DNA of 64,000 nt, taken from positions 310,001 through 374,000 of the forward strand of contig JACKAU010000003.1 in NCBI GenBank assembly GCA_020634855.1, given 5' to 3'. Position numbers and translations under genes: made by a program. Positions 8,831-16,688 of this stretch are shown here, one piece after another; positions within the stretch are counted from its first letter, which is position 1, and each line of letters begins with the position of its first letter. A model generated the notes under the pieces. That model was not told the origin of the DNA. It worked only from the letters and a program-made list of their open reading frames with translations, and searched no databases. The stretch comes from Anaerolineales bacterium (GTDB lineage: Bacteria > Chloroflexota > Anaerolineae > 4572-78 > J111).

Positions 8831-9766
8831 TCAGATAAAGATGGCCAGCAGCACCGACTGGCTAACTACCGCCAGTAGGGTCGATAGCAAGATAGCCGTT
8901 GAAAGCGTGGCGACGCCGGCCTGGTACTCTACGGCAAATAGGTAAGCGTTGACGCCAATTGGCATGCCGGCCGCCATCACCGCGACCACGCCCCACAAGG
9001 GATCGATATGAAATACCAGAAAGGCCAGCACCCACACTAACAAAGGTTGGAGCACCATTTTCAAGCCGATCATCGTCCAGGCTTCGCGCAGGTGGCCGGT
9101 GATCTTGTAGGCATTGAGCGATGCACCCAGCACAAAGAGGGCGCAGGGCAGGGTGGCCCGGCTGATGATGTCGAGCGTATCATCGATGAGCGTCGGGATC
9201 GGGATGGCCAGCAAGTTAAACGCCAGCCCCAGTACCAGGCCGATGATGATCGGGTTGCGAATTAAGTTCCGGGCGGTTTGCAGCGCAATTTGCCGCGCCG
9301 AACGCTTTTCACCGCCGCCGTTAGCGCGTTCCAGGAGCAACATGACGATAAAAAAGAGCAGCGCACTGTGCATGGAGACCAGCATGAACAGCGGCAGCAG
9401 GGCTTGATCGCCTAATCCGGCCGAGATGACGGGCAGCCCCACCAAAATCATATTCGAATAGGTTGAGCCTAAGCCGAAAATCCCCTGTTCCTGCGGCGAA
9501 TGGACAAACCAGCGCTTGCTGGTCCATACGGCCAAACCGTAGATAAACAAAACGACCCCATAATAAGACAATAGAAACTGCCACTGGATTTGAGGCGGCA
9601 ACTCGATATGAGCCAGCGACTTAAACAATAGGATCGGGATGATAATCGTAAAAACAAAGCGGGAGATACCTTTGATGTCACGCTCATCCAGCATCCCCCG
9701 GTAGGCGGTCACGTAGCCCACCACAGCGATAGCGAAAATGGGAAAGATAACCTGGACGATGGTCAT
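8831..9766 (-). CDS. AEC-family transporter
   Basis: 311-aa integral membrane protein of the auxin efflux carrier family with about ten helices in two halves. The N-terminus TIVQVIFPIFAIAVVGYVTA and the later MAAGMPIGVNAYLFAVEYQ are typical. Bacterial members export or import small carboxylates and related metabolites; the substrate cannot be inferred. The start overlaps the stop of the GNAT gene by 4 nt at the end of the arginine block, so an amino-acid-related substrate is possible. Confidence 0.88.
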   Translation of the reverse strand: MTIVQVIFPIFAIAVVGYVTAYRGMLDERDIKGISRFVFTIIIPILLFKSLAHIELPPQIQWQFLLSYYGVVLFIYGLAVWTSKRWFVHSPQEQGIFGLGSTYSNMILVGLPVISAGLGDQALLPLFMLVSMHSALLFFIVMLLLERANGGGEKRSARQIALQTARNLIRNPIIIGLVLGLAFNLLAIPIPTLIDDTLDIISRATLPCALFVLGASLNAYKITGHLREAWTMIGLKMVLQPLLVWVLAFLVFHIDPLWGVVAVMAAGMPIGVNAYLFAVEYQAGVATLSTAILLSTLLAVVSQSVLLAIFI

Positions 9767-10323
9767 GGGATTGAGATGCTGGGTGCAACCTCCAGCGGAA
9801 TGATGTTCGGCGCCGATACGCTGTTGTCAAGCAGCGCACCCATCGCCATTGAATGGCTAGCCCCTTCTTTGAGCGGGATGATCACTGCGGTCTCGTCGCA
9901 GGCGTGAAACTTGGGACAGAAAACGCAATCTTGCTTGACCTTACGCGGCAACTGCTCGATGCGGGTCAGTTGAAAGCCCAGCTTGAGAAAAAAGCCGGGC
10001 TTGCGGGTCAAGGCAAAGACACGCGGCAGCCCCAACTTCCGGGCATCATCAAGCAGCATCGCGATGATTTGACGACCTAACCCCTGACCGTGGCAAGCGG
10101 GATCGATGACCAGCGAGCGAATCTCGGCCAGATCGTGCCACATAATCAACAGCGCCCCCATGCCAACGATCTTCTTATCAACTTCGGCCACAACCCACTC
10201 ACGGATGGAGCGGTAGAGATCATTTTCATTGCGCGGCAAGATTTCGGCCTGCCTTGCGTATTCTTCGAGTAATGGCATCATGCGCGGCACATCGGCCAGC
10301 CGCGCCCGGCGAACAGTGATCAT
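9763..10323 (-). CDS. GNAT acetyltransferase, candidate acetylglutamate synthase
   Basis: 186 aa. The GNAT acetyl-CoA site is visible in SLVIDPACHGQGLGRQII, followed by FALTRKPGFFLKLGFQL, which resembles the acetyltransferase half of ArgA. It lies directly after argD and in line with argB and argC, and no argA or argJ is in the window, so a stand-alone N-acetylglutamate synthase is a good inference. A cysteine-bearing segment, CVFCPKFHAC, precedes the last strand. The C-terminal ~35 residues are not typical of GNATs. Only 5 nt separate it from argD. Confidence 0.78.
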   Translation of the reverse strand: MITVRRARLADVPRMMPLLEEYARQAEILPRNENDLYRSIREWVVAEVDKKIVGMGALLIMWHDLAEIRSLVIDPACHGQGLGRQIIAMLLDDARKLGLPRVFALTRKPGFFLKLGFQLTRIEQLPRKVKQDCVFCPKFHACDETAVIIPLKEGASHSMAMGALLDNSVSAPNIIPLEVAPSISIP

Positions 10324-10328
10324 AACGC

Positions 10329-11525
10329 TTACCCTACTGCCTCCAGAGTTTTCACCAACCGATCCACCAACTCATCGATCTCATCCTGGCTGATGGTCAA
10401 CGGCGGCAGCAGACGCACCACATTGGGGCCGGCCACCAGCACGATCAACCCAAATTTGCGAGCCTCAACCATAATATCGGCGGCAGGCGGCACTGAAACC
10501 AATCCCCACATTAACCCTTTGCCGCGCACCTGCTCAATCAGCGGCGAGGCGACCACCCGATCATTGAGCTGCGCGGCCATGTAATCGCTGTGAGACTTGA
10601 CCTGCTGTAGAAAGACGGGGGTATTGATGTGCCGAAAAACCGAATGGGCCACGGTGCAAACTAACGGGCCACCGGCAAAAGTGCTGCCGTGATCGCCCGG
10701 TCCCAGCGCGTCGGCCACGGTTTGGGTCAACAGGATCGCGCCGATGGGTAGACCTCCGGCCAGCGGCTTGGCCAGAGTCATGATGTCGGGCGTAACGTGG
10801 TAGCCTTCATAGGCCCACAGCGTACCGGTGCGGCCCAGACCGCACTGAATCTCGTCGAAAATGAGCAGCGCGCCGGTCTCATCGCAAATTTGGCGCAGCC
10901 CGGTCAGAAAGTCCGGATCGGCCGGGGTTACGCCTCCCTCGCCTTGGACAGGTTCGATCATAACGGCGCAGGTTTTATCGGTAATGGCCTGGCGGGCGCT
11001 GTCGAGATCATTGAATTGGGCAAAAGAGACATCGCCAATCAGCGGTTCGAAGGGTTTGCGGTATTTCTCGGTGGCGGTACAAGCCAAAGCGCCCATCGTG
11101 CGGCCGTGAAACGAGCCGGTGAAGGCCACAATGCCGGTCTTGTCGGTGTGACCTTGCGTTCTGGCCCATTTGCGGGCGAACTTCAGCGCGCCTTCGTTGG
11201 CTTCAGCCCCGGAGTTGCAGAAAAAGACGCGATCGGCAAACGAGTTCTCGCACAGGTCGCGCGCCAGCAGAGCTTGGGGTGCGGTATGATACAGGTTCGA
11301 GACGTGGATCAGGCTGTCGGCGGCCTGACGCAGCGCGGCGATGATGGCCTGGTTTTGGTAGCCAAGCGCGTTGACGGCAATGCCGCTGCCGCCGTCGAGA
11401 TATTCTCGACCGTCGGAGTCGTACAGCCACACGCCTTCGCCGCTCTCTAAGACAAAATCGGGCCGCTTGTAGGTTTGCAGTACATATTTATGTTCCAATT
11501 CAATAATATCTTCAGTGACAGTCAT
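10329..11525 (-). CDS. argD: Acetylornithine aminotransferase
   Basis: 398-aa class III PLP aminotransferase that turns N-acetylglutamate semialdehyde plus glutamate into N-acetylornithine, the fourth step of arginine synthesis. Typical features: SGIAVNALGY, NSGAEANEGALKFARKWA, FDEIQCGLGRTG and the PLP lysine in MTLAKPLAGGLPIGA. The start has GGAGG upstream. It lies between argB and the GNAT gene in the same operon. Family neighbours such as succinylornithine or 4-aminobutyrate aminotransferases look alike, but the context favours ArgD. Confidence 0.93.
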   Translation of the reverse strand: MTVTEDIIELEHKYVLQTYKRPDFVLESGEGVWLYDSDGREYLDGGSGIAVNALGYQNQAIIAALRQAADSLIHVSNLYHTAPQALLARDLCENSFADRVFFCNSGAEANEGALKFARKWARTQGHTDKTGIVAFTGSFHGRTMGALACTATEKYRKPFEPLIGDVSFAQFNDLDSARQAITDKTCAVMIEPVQGEGGVTPADPDFLTGLRQICDETGALLIFDEIQCGLGRTGTLWAYEGYHVTPDIMTLAKPLAGGLPIGAILLTQTVADALGPGDHGSTFAGGPLVCTVAHSVFRHINTPVFLQQVKSHSDYMAAQLNDRVVASPLIEQVRGKGLMWGLVSVPPAADIMVEARKFGLIVLVAGPNVVRLLPPLTISQDEIDELVDRLVKTLEAVG

Positions 11526-11547
11526 TGAATTTTGTCCTCCAAATTCA

Positions 11548-12291
11548 TTAATGCTTGATGATGGTTGTGCCGGCGCCAGCTTTTAAACCATCCAGGTTGG
11601 TAATTCTCACGGCCGGGACGCCGCCCTCGATAGCCGAGAAAGCCGACCGCGTTTTGGGAATCATCCCATCGACAATAATGTTATCGGTGATGAGCTGCTC
11701 GACCTCAGCCACGGTCAGGCGCGGCAGCACCTGGCTATCGCGCAAGACGCCGGGCACGTTCGAGACAAAGACCAACTCGTCAGCCTGCATCGCCACTGCC
11801 ACAGCCGTGGCGACATGGTCGGCATTGACATTGAAAATACTGCCGTCCGCGCCAAAACAGAGCGGCGACAGGGTGGGGGTAATACCATCCTCCAACAACC
11901 GCAAGAAGACCTCGGTGCGGACGTGAGTAACGCGGCCGACCTGGCCTAAATCGCCGCCGGGATGTTCCAACTTTTCGGCTTTGACGGCCGTGCGATCAAC
12001 GCCCGACATGCCAAAGGCATCGACGCCGGCCAGCGACAGGCAGGAGACCAGCCGCTTATTGATGCGGCCAATCAGAACCATCTGCACCACGTCCAACGAC
12101 TCCTCATCGGTCACCCGCAGGCCGTCGATGTATTGGGGATTGAGGCCCAATCGGGTTTGCAACTCCTTAATTTCCTTGCCGCCGCCGTGAACCAGGATTG
12201 GTGGTTCAGGCAAAGCAGCCACGGCCTCGCCTAAACGCTTGATAAATTCCGGATCGTCTAACTCTTGCCCACCAATTTTTAGAACGAGCAT
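11548..12291 (-). CDS. argB: Acetylglutamate kinase
   Basis: 247 aa of the amino acid kinase family, phosphorylating N-acetylglutamate. Visible are the N-terminal LVLKIGGQEL, the glycine loop PILVHGGGKEIKEL, and the nucleotide-side FNVNADHVATAVAVAM and VFVSNVPGVL. It lacks the extended N-terminal helix found in arginine-inhibited forms, so feedback control by arginine is less certain. It lies 24 nt after argC1 and 22 nt before argD. Confidence 0.93.
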   Translation of the reverse strand: MLVLKIGGQELDDPEFIKRLGEAVAALPEPPILVHGGGKEIKELQTRLGLNPQYIDGLRVTDEESLDVVQMVLIGRINKRLVSCLSLAGVDAFGMSGVDRTAVKAEKLEHPGGDLGQVGRVTHVRTEVFLRLLEDGITPTLSPLCFGADGSIFNVNADHVATAVAVAMQADELVFVSNVPGVLRDSQVLPRLTVAEVEQLITDNIIVDGMIPKTRSAFSAIEGGVPAVRITNLDGLKAGAGTTIIKH

Positions 12292-12315
12292 CGTAATCTC
12301 TCTCTCTTTCTCCTT

Positions 12316-13371
12316 TTAATAGGGATGCAGCCCGAGCCGCTCCAGCCCCGTTTTCTCATCGAGGCCGAACATCAGGTTGAGGTTTTGCACACCGGCGTGA
12401 GCGCCGCCTTTGCCGACGCTGTCGAGCACGCTGAAGACCACCAACCGGTTGCGCGCTTCGTCGATATCCAGGCCGATGTGACAATAATTGGTACCGGACA
12501 CCGCCGCCACCCACGGATAAGGGCGGTACTGCCAACTGGCCTGCAGGTCCGGGGGAACATCGAAGACTTTGATAAAATGCTCGCCTTCGTAGAAACCCTT
12601 GTAAAGGTCTAAAACCTCGCTGCGCCGCAACGGCTGTCTGGGGAAGCAGTGACAAATAGCTAGGATGCCGCGCGTAATCGGCACGTAAGTTGAAGTGAAG
12701 TGAACCGTAACCGGTCCCTCGCTAAGCAGGCCGAGTTCCTGCTCCATTTCATAGGTGTGGCGATGATCGACCACGTTGTAGGGGATCAAGTTGTTGCCGA
12801 TTTCGGGATGGTGGGTGGTTACGTCAACTTCCGCGCCGGCGCCGGTCGTGCCCGATAGACCATCGACGATGATTTTTTGGGCGTCGATCAGGTCCGCTTC
12901 GAGCAGCGGGGCCAGGCCCAAAATGGTCGCCGATGAATAACAGCCGGGGTTGGCAATGACCCGCGCCTGAGGGATCTCCTCGCGATGCAGTTCGGGAATG
13001 CCATAGACCGCCTCCTCGGCTACCGGCCAGGCGGCATGCTGGCGTTTGTAGACTCGCTCCCAATCGGCCCGGTTTTTAAGGCGGAAGTCGGCCCCCAGAT
13101 CGATCAGCTTCGTACCTTGATCAAGCAACTCCGTTGCCATTTTCATTGGAGTGCCGGTGGGAATGGCGAAGAAGATGGCATCGACAGGGGTAATCTCCTC
13201 CGGGCTGATCAATTGGAGGCCGGAGCCGTAGAAGTTACGATGAAAATAGTCCAACGGCTGGCCGGTGCGGCTGGTAGCCCACACCACTTCGACCTGGGGA
13301 TGTTCGTTCAACACGCGCAGGGCCTCGCCCCCCATATAGCCGGAGGCGCCCAAAATACCTACTTTAATCAT
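12316..13371 (-). CDS. argC: N-acetyl-gamma-glutamyl-phosphate reductase, paralog 1
   Basis: 351-aa NADPH-dependent reductase. The Rossmann motif KVGILGASGYMGGE starts the protein, and the catalytic cysteine is in VIANPGCYSSATIL. The start at 13371 is set by AAAGGAAG upstream; the frame extends a further 23 codons into a repeat. This copy is longer than the one at 14064-15092 and has an insertion around YRPYPWVAAVSGTN. Two argC-type genes in one operon is unusual; one copy may act on another acyl phosphate. Confidence 0.9.
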   Translation of the reverse strand: MIKVGILGASGYMGGEALRVLNEHPQVEVVWATSRTGQPLDYFHRNFYGSGLQLISPEEITPVDAIFFAIPTGTPMKMATELLDQGTKLIDLGADFRLKNRADWERVYKRQHAAWPVAEEAVYGIPELHREEIPQARVIANPGCYSSATILGLAPLLEADLIDAQKIIVDGLSGTTGAGAEVDVTTHHPEIGNNLIPYNVVDHRHTYEMEQELGLLSEGPVTVHFTSTYVPITRGILAICHCFPRQPLRRSEVLDLYKGFYEGEHFIKVFDVPPDLQASWQYRPYPWVAAVSGTNYCHIGLDIDEARNRLVVFSVLDSVGKGGAHAGVQNLNLMFGLDEKTGLERLGLHPY

Positions 13372-13424
13372 TAGTGTCTTCCTTTCTAAAAACGACTTAG
13401 AGACGGTCTTAAAAACCTTCAAGG

Positions 13425-13505
13425 GTCCACAGATAGGCACAGATGGTCACAGATAACACCAAAATTTAGATAAAAATCTGTGAATATCAGTGTAAATCTG
13501 TGGAC
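13425..13505. repeat. ATCTGTG word repeat with terminal inverted arms
   Basis: The 171-bp gap between dinB and argC1 holds repeated CACAGAT / ATCTGTG words, closed by perfect 10-bp arms GTCCACAGAT (13425-13434) and ATCTGTGGAC (13496-13505). It is a short intergenic hairpin repeat. Confidence 0.6.
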
Positions 13506-13542
13506 AAGATTATAAACCCTCTCTGTAAAAACAACCTCTCAT

Positions 13543-14049
13543 TTACCACGGCCAGGGTTGTCCACTGGCCTTGGCAAAATGAACAATGATATCCAACGTC
13601 GGCAACGGGTGGCCGAGTTCGGTCAGCACCACGGATAGTTCGCCCCGGTGATGAGTTGAGTGAACAAAGGCTTGGGTTAACACCTGCCATTTGGGAAACT
13701 GAAATTGGTGAGCGCCAAAATTAACCTCGATGATCTGGGCTAACGCTTCATCATCGGTTGAAGCCAGGTAGGCTTTTCTGTCCACTTCAAGCTGAAGCCA
13801 ATCACGGCGAAGGTCGGCCGCTGACGAGAATTTATCCCGCGCCAATCGGTTTGGCTGATCCCGGCAGCAGCTCAGAAAGAAATACTCGACGCCCAGCGTA
13901 TGGTAGAGCAGTTGAAAAATCGAGTCGTGGCTGGGGCTGACCTCTCGATGGAGATCGGCTTCGTTGACCTGAGCAATGGTATCGAATAGCAAGCGATTGG
14001 CATAGTCGTTATAATCGTACAAAGCCATCAAACCGGCTTGATTAATCAT
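13543..14049 (-). CDS. DinB/YfiT-family metalloenzyme
   Basis: 168-aa DinB-superfamily four-helix bundle. It starts with a helix carrying YDYNDYANRLLF, and the metal-binding histidines are seen in LLYHTLGVEYFF and FVHSTHHRGEL. Members are damage-inducible proteins of mostly unknown activity or thiol-dependent transferases (bacillithiol or mycothiol type). It lies inside the arginine operon, 14 nt after argC2, but no functional link can be shown. Confidence 0.87.
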   Translation of the reverse strand: MINQAGLMALYDYNDYANRLLFDTIAQVNEADLHREVSPSHDSIFQLLYHTLGVEYFFLSCCRDQPNRLARDKFSSAADLRRDWLQLEVDRKAYLASTDDEALAQIIEVNFGAHQFQFPKWQVLTQAFVHSTHHRGELSVVLTELGHPLPTLDIIVHFAKASGQPWPW

Positions 14050-14063
14050 CGTTATCCACCCAA

Positions 14064-15092
14064 CTAGACGATACCGTCTGTTTCAGCTAGTCCAAACATC
14101 ACATTAAAATTCTGAACCGCTTGCCCGGCGGCGCCTTTGCCCAAATTGTCGATGGACGAGCAGAGAATAAGCTGTCGCGGCGAGACCGAAGAGATAGAAA
14201 TCGCACACCGGTTGGTGTGCTGGGTATGGGCCATCGTGGCCAGTTGGCCCAACGGTAAGATGTGCATCAGCGGTTCGCGGCCATACATTTCCGCGTAGCG
14301 GCCGTGAATTGTTGCCGCCGCCGTATCTTCGGTCAACGTGACGTAGATGGTCGAGAGCATCCCCCGATTGATGGGCACCAGGTGGGGCGAAAAGATCAGG
14401 CGCTCGCTGTCGCCGCCCAAGGCGTCGATGATCTGGGCCATCTCGGCCACGTGCCGGTGACTGCGCCCGATGTTATAGGGGGATAGATTCTCATTGGCTT
14501 CGACAAAGTGGGTTTTCAACGAGGGTTTGCGCCCGGCGCCGCTGACCCCGCTCTTACTATCGGCGATGATAGGAGCGGTGGTGTCGAGCACGCCGGCTTG
14601 TAGCAGCGGCGCTAGCGCCAAGAGGACGGAGGTCGGATAGCAGCCGGGGTTAGCCAGCAGGTCGGTTTCGGCAATTTGGGAGCGGAAGAGTTCGGGCAGA
14701 CCGTAGACCGCGCTGTCAAGCAGCATCGGCGACTCATGGGCGACGCCGTACCATTTTTGGTAGATGTCGGCGCTGGTCAGGCGAAAATCGGCCGAGAGAT
14801 CGATGACGCGAACGCCGGCTTCTCGCGCGGCGATGACCGCCGGCATACTGGCCCCGTGCGGCAGACAGCAAAACACGGCATCGACCTTTTGTAGGGGCGC
14901 ATCGCTCGCGGCGATGAGCGGAATATCCCAAGGCACCGGATAGATATCGCTCAAGTTGCCGCCGGCCGTACTTTCGGAGGTAGCAAATACCAGGTTGGTG
15001 GCTGGGTGGCGGCGCAACAGGCTGATCGTTTCAAAGCCGGTATAGCCGCTAGCGCCAAAGACGCCTACGTTAATTTTAGAATTTGTCGCCAT
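14064..15092 (-). CDS. argC: N-acetyl-gamma-glutamyl-phosphate reductase, paralog 2
   Basis: 342 aa with the Rossmann start NVGVFGASGYTGFE and the catalytic cysteine in LANPGCYPTSVLL, then SGVSGAGRKPS and the C-terminal NLGKGAAGQAVQNFNVM. It is closer to the usual ArgC pattern (LSPYNIGRSHRHVAEM) than the copy at 12316. It is the first gene of the arginine block and is preceded by a promoter, a small leader ORF and a terminator-like hairpin. The start has GAGAGG upstream. Confidence 0.92.
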   Translation of the reverse strand: MATNSKINVGVFGASGYTGFETISLLRRHPATNLVFATSESTAGGNLSDIYPVPWDIPLIAASDAPLQKVDAVFCCLPHGASMPAVIAAREAGVRVIDLSADFRLTSADIYQKWYGVAHESPMLLDSAVYGLPELFRSQIAETDLLANPGCYPTSVLLALAPLLQAGVLDTTAPIIADSKSGVSGAGRKPSLKTHFVEANENLSPYNIGRSHRHVAEMAQIIDALGGDSERLIFSPHLVPINRGMLSTIYVTLTEDTAAATIHGRYAEMYGREPLMHILPLGQLATMAHTQHTNRCAISISSVSPRQLILCSSIDNLGKGAAGQAVQNFNVMFGLAETDGIV

Positions 15093-15113
15093 CTGGACCT
15101 CTCTTTCTGTTCT

Positions 15114-15208
15114 AAAAATAAAAAAAGCCGACCCCTATGTCTGGAGTCAGCTTGGTGGCTGATAAAGGACGAACGCCCAAAGCATTCTATCCAGACATAG
15201 GGTCTGGC
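15114..15208 (-). terminator. Terminator-like hairpin in the argC leader (candidate attenuator)
   Basis: Arms at 15190-15208 and 15127-15145 are complementary over about 19 bp with one or two mismatches, and on the minus strand the second arm is followed by a U-rich run (15114-15126). The 44-nt loop contains smaller hairpins. It lies between a good promoter and the argC start, where an attenuator would sit. Confidence 0.6.
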
Positions 15209-15249
15209 TGAATACGAGGGCTCCTGAGTTCAATGCTAAATAGTTTCAT
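15187..15249 (-). CDS. Possible leader peptide (20 aa) upstream of argC
   Basis: The ORF reads MKLFSIELRSPRIQPDPMSG and stops inside the 5' arm of the terminator-like hairpin. It includes two arginine codons (AGG, CGT). Position and overlap fit a leader peptide, but it has no clear Shine-Dalgarno site and few arginine codons, so this is tentative. Confidence 0.3.
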   Translation of the reverse strand: MKLFSIELRSPRIQPDPMSG

Positions 15250-15281
15250 TGGATAATAGTGATACGTCAAATATTCTACGC

Positions 15282-15310
15282 AGTGTAGCATAGGACAAAA
15301 AAGCTGTCAA
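15282..15310 (-). promoter_or_regulatory. Sigma-70-type promoter for the arginine operon
   Basis: On the minus strand TTGACA (15305-15310), a 17-nt spacer and TACACT (15282-15287). It would start transcription near 15275, about 180 nt upstream of argC. Confidence 0.65.
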
Positions 15311-15334
15311 GTAAAAATTTTAGCCGAATAGTAG

Positions 15335-15426
15335 ATTGGCCCAGTTTCCCTAAGCGGCGGTCACACCGCCAGATTAGCCGGCTCATTGTATCCGCCGGCT
15401 CGATCGAACACCGAAACTGGACCAAT
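15335..15426. other. Three-way-junction inverted repeat after the glycosyltransferase gene
   Basis: Outer arms ATTGGCCCAGTTTC (15335-15348) and GAAACTGGACCAAT (15413-15426) pair in 13 of 14 positions. They enclose two hairpins, GGCGGTCACACCGCC and AGCCGGCTC...GCCGGCT. It ends 1 nt before the stop of the gene at 15428. It has no U-run, so it may be a structured 3' end or a repeat element rather than a plain terminator. Confidence 0.6.
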
Positions 15427-15427
15427 T

Positions 15428-16678
15428 TTAGACAGATTCGTTAGCCGTTTGCGCAATGACCGCCTCATAAATATCTTTTGTTAAGCCGGCGATGCGCGGC
15501 CAATTGAACATCTCCTCCACTTGCTGGCGAGCCTTGATGGCGTATTCCAGCGCATTTTTGGGGTGATGGATCGCTCTAACCACCCCCCAGGCCACAGAAT
15601 TAGCATCGTCGGGATAAACGGTTATCCCGGTTTCTTCATGGACGACAATCTCGGCCAGCCCGCCAACTTCACTGACGATGACCGGACAGCCCAAGGCCAT
15701 CGCTTCAAGCGCGACAATGCCAAACGGCTCGTACAGGCTGGGGAAAATGGCGCAGTTGGCCACCTTAAATAGCAAGTTACGGTCCTCGTCGGAAACGAAA
15801 CCCATAAAATTGATATGATCGGCCACGTTTAAATATTCGGCCTGTCGTTTGAGGTTATCCGCCTCCGGACCTCGGCCGGCAATCACAATACGGGCATTGG
15901 GGCATTCGGACAAAATCCGGGGAGTGGCTTCAACCAGTCGATGGATGCCTTTCTCATGCACCAAGCGCGAGACGGTAAATACAATCTGCTTATCGGGTTC
16001 GGCAAATTTAGCTCGAAATTGTTGGGGGTCTTCATTTTGAATGTGCAGGCTTTTGATATCGACTCCGTTGGGAACCACGCTCATTTTTTCAGCCGCAACC
16101 TGAAAGAAAGTGCGCAGTTCAAAATCCATGTAATGACTGCACACGATAATTCGATCGGACTGGTGAATTAAATCCTGCTCGGCTTGGTCGATGGCGCGCT
16201 GTAGATCATTCCAAATATAACCGCGACCACGACCGCGCTCGGTGGCGTGAATGGTGGTAATGAGCGGGAGGCGCTTCGAGTGATGGAGCGCGATGCTGGC
16301 AAAGCCGGTCAACCAGTCATGCGTGTGGAGCAGATCCCACGCTTGACCCTGCTGATATAAGGCCAAAACATATTGTTCAAGGATCTGGTTTACTTCAGTG
16401 GCCCGGTTGAAAATATCAAGGGGTTTTTCGCGGTGAGGCACCAGGATGCGGTGAACGATAATCCCATCCTCGGTAGTGACTACAGCTCTGGAGGTTATAT
16501 CTTCAGGATCAATTTCAATCTGCTCAGGTAACTGTCCGAAAATCGGTTTGGGGATAGGGGTGACAACGTCTAATTTTACACCTTGTTGCACAAGAGCCGG
16601 AGCCAATTCGGCTACGTGACGGCCCAATCCACCGGCAAGATCGGGCGGGTATTCCCATGAGAGTATTAGGATGCGCAT
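15428..16678 (-). CDS. Glycosyltransferase, glycogen-synthase-like (GT4/GT5)
   Basis: 416 aa from MRILILSWEYPP, a GT-B fold enzyme. The N-terminal domain has PPDLAGGLGRHVAELAPAL and LLHTHDWLTG, typical of glycogen synthases; the C-terminal domain has FTVSRLVHEKGIHRL and the donor-site motif FPSLYEPFGIVALEAMALG. It probably transfers glucose from ADP- or UDP-glucose to a glucan, though the GT4 family is broad. The longer frame to 16792 overlaps the upstream gene and was not used. It follows the substrate-binding protein gene by 10 nt. Confidence 0.85.
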   Translation of the reverse strand: MRILILSWEYPPDLAGGLGRHVAELAPALVQQGVKLDVVTPIPKPIFGQLPEQIEIDPEDITSRAVVTTEDGIIVHRILVPHREKPLDIFNRATEVNQILEQYVLALYQQGQAWDLLHTHDWLTGFASIALHHSKRLPLITTIHATERGRGRGYIWNDLQRAIDQAEQDLIHQSDRIIVCSHYMDFELRTFFQVAAEKMSVVPNGVDIKSLHIQNEDPQQFRAKFAEPDKQIVFTVSRLVHEKGIHRLVEATPRILSECPNARIVIAGRGPEADNLKRQAEYLNVADHINFMGFVSDEDRNLLFKVANCAIFPSLYEPFGIVALEAMALGCPVIVSEVGGLAEIVVHEETGITVYPDDANSVAWGVVRAIHHPKNALEYAIKARQQVEEMFNWPRIAGLTKDIYEAVIAQTANESV

Positions 16679-16688
16679 AACGTCTTTG

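Noticed and set aside
11548..13371. LysW-dependent lysine or arginine route (LysZ/LysY)
   Set aside because: No LysW carrier gene is in the window, and ArgB reads like an ordinary acetylglutamate kinase; kept only as a question for the second argC.
15114..15208. T-box riboswitch before argC
   Set aside because: The conserved T-box bulge sequence and Stem I landmarks are not visible; only a terminator-like hairpin and small ORF are supported.
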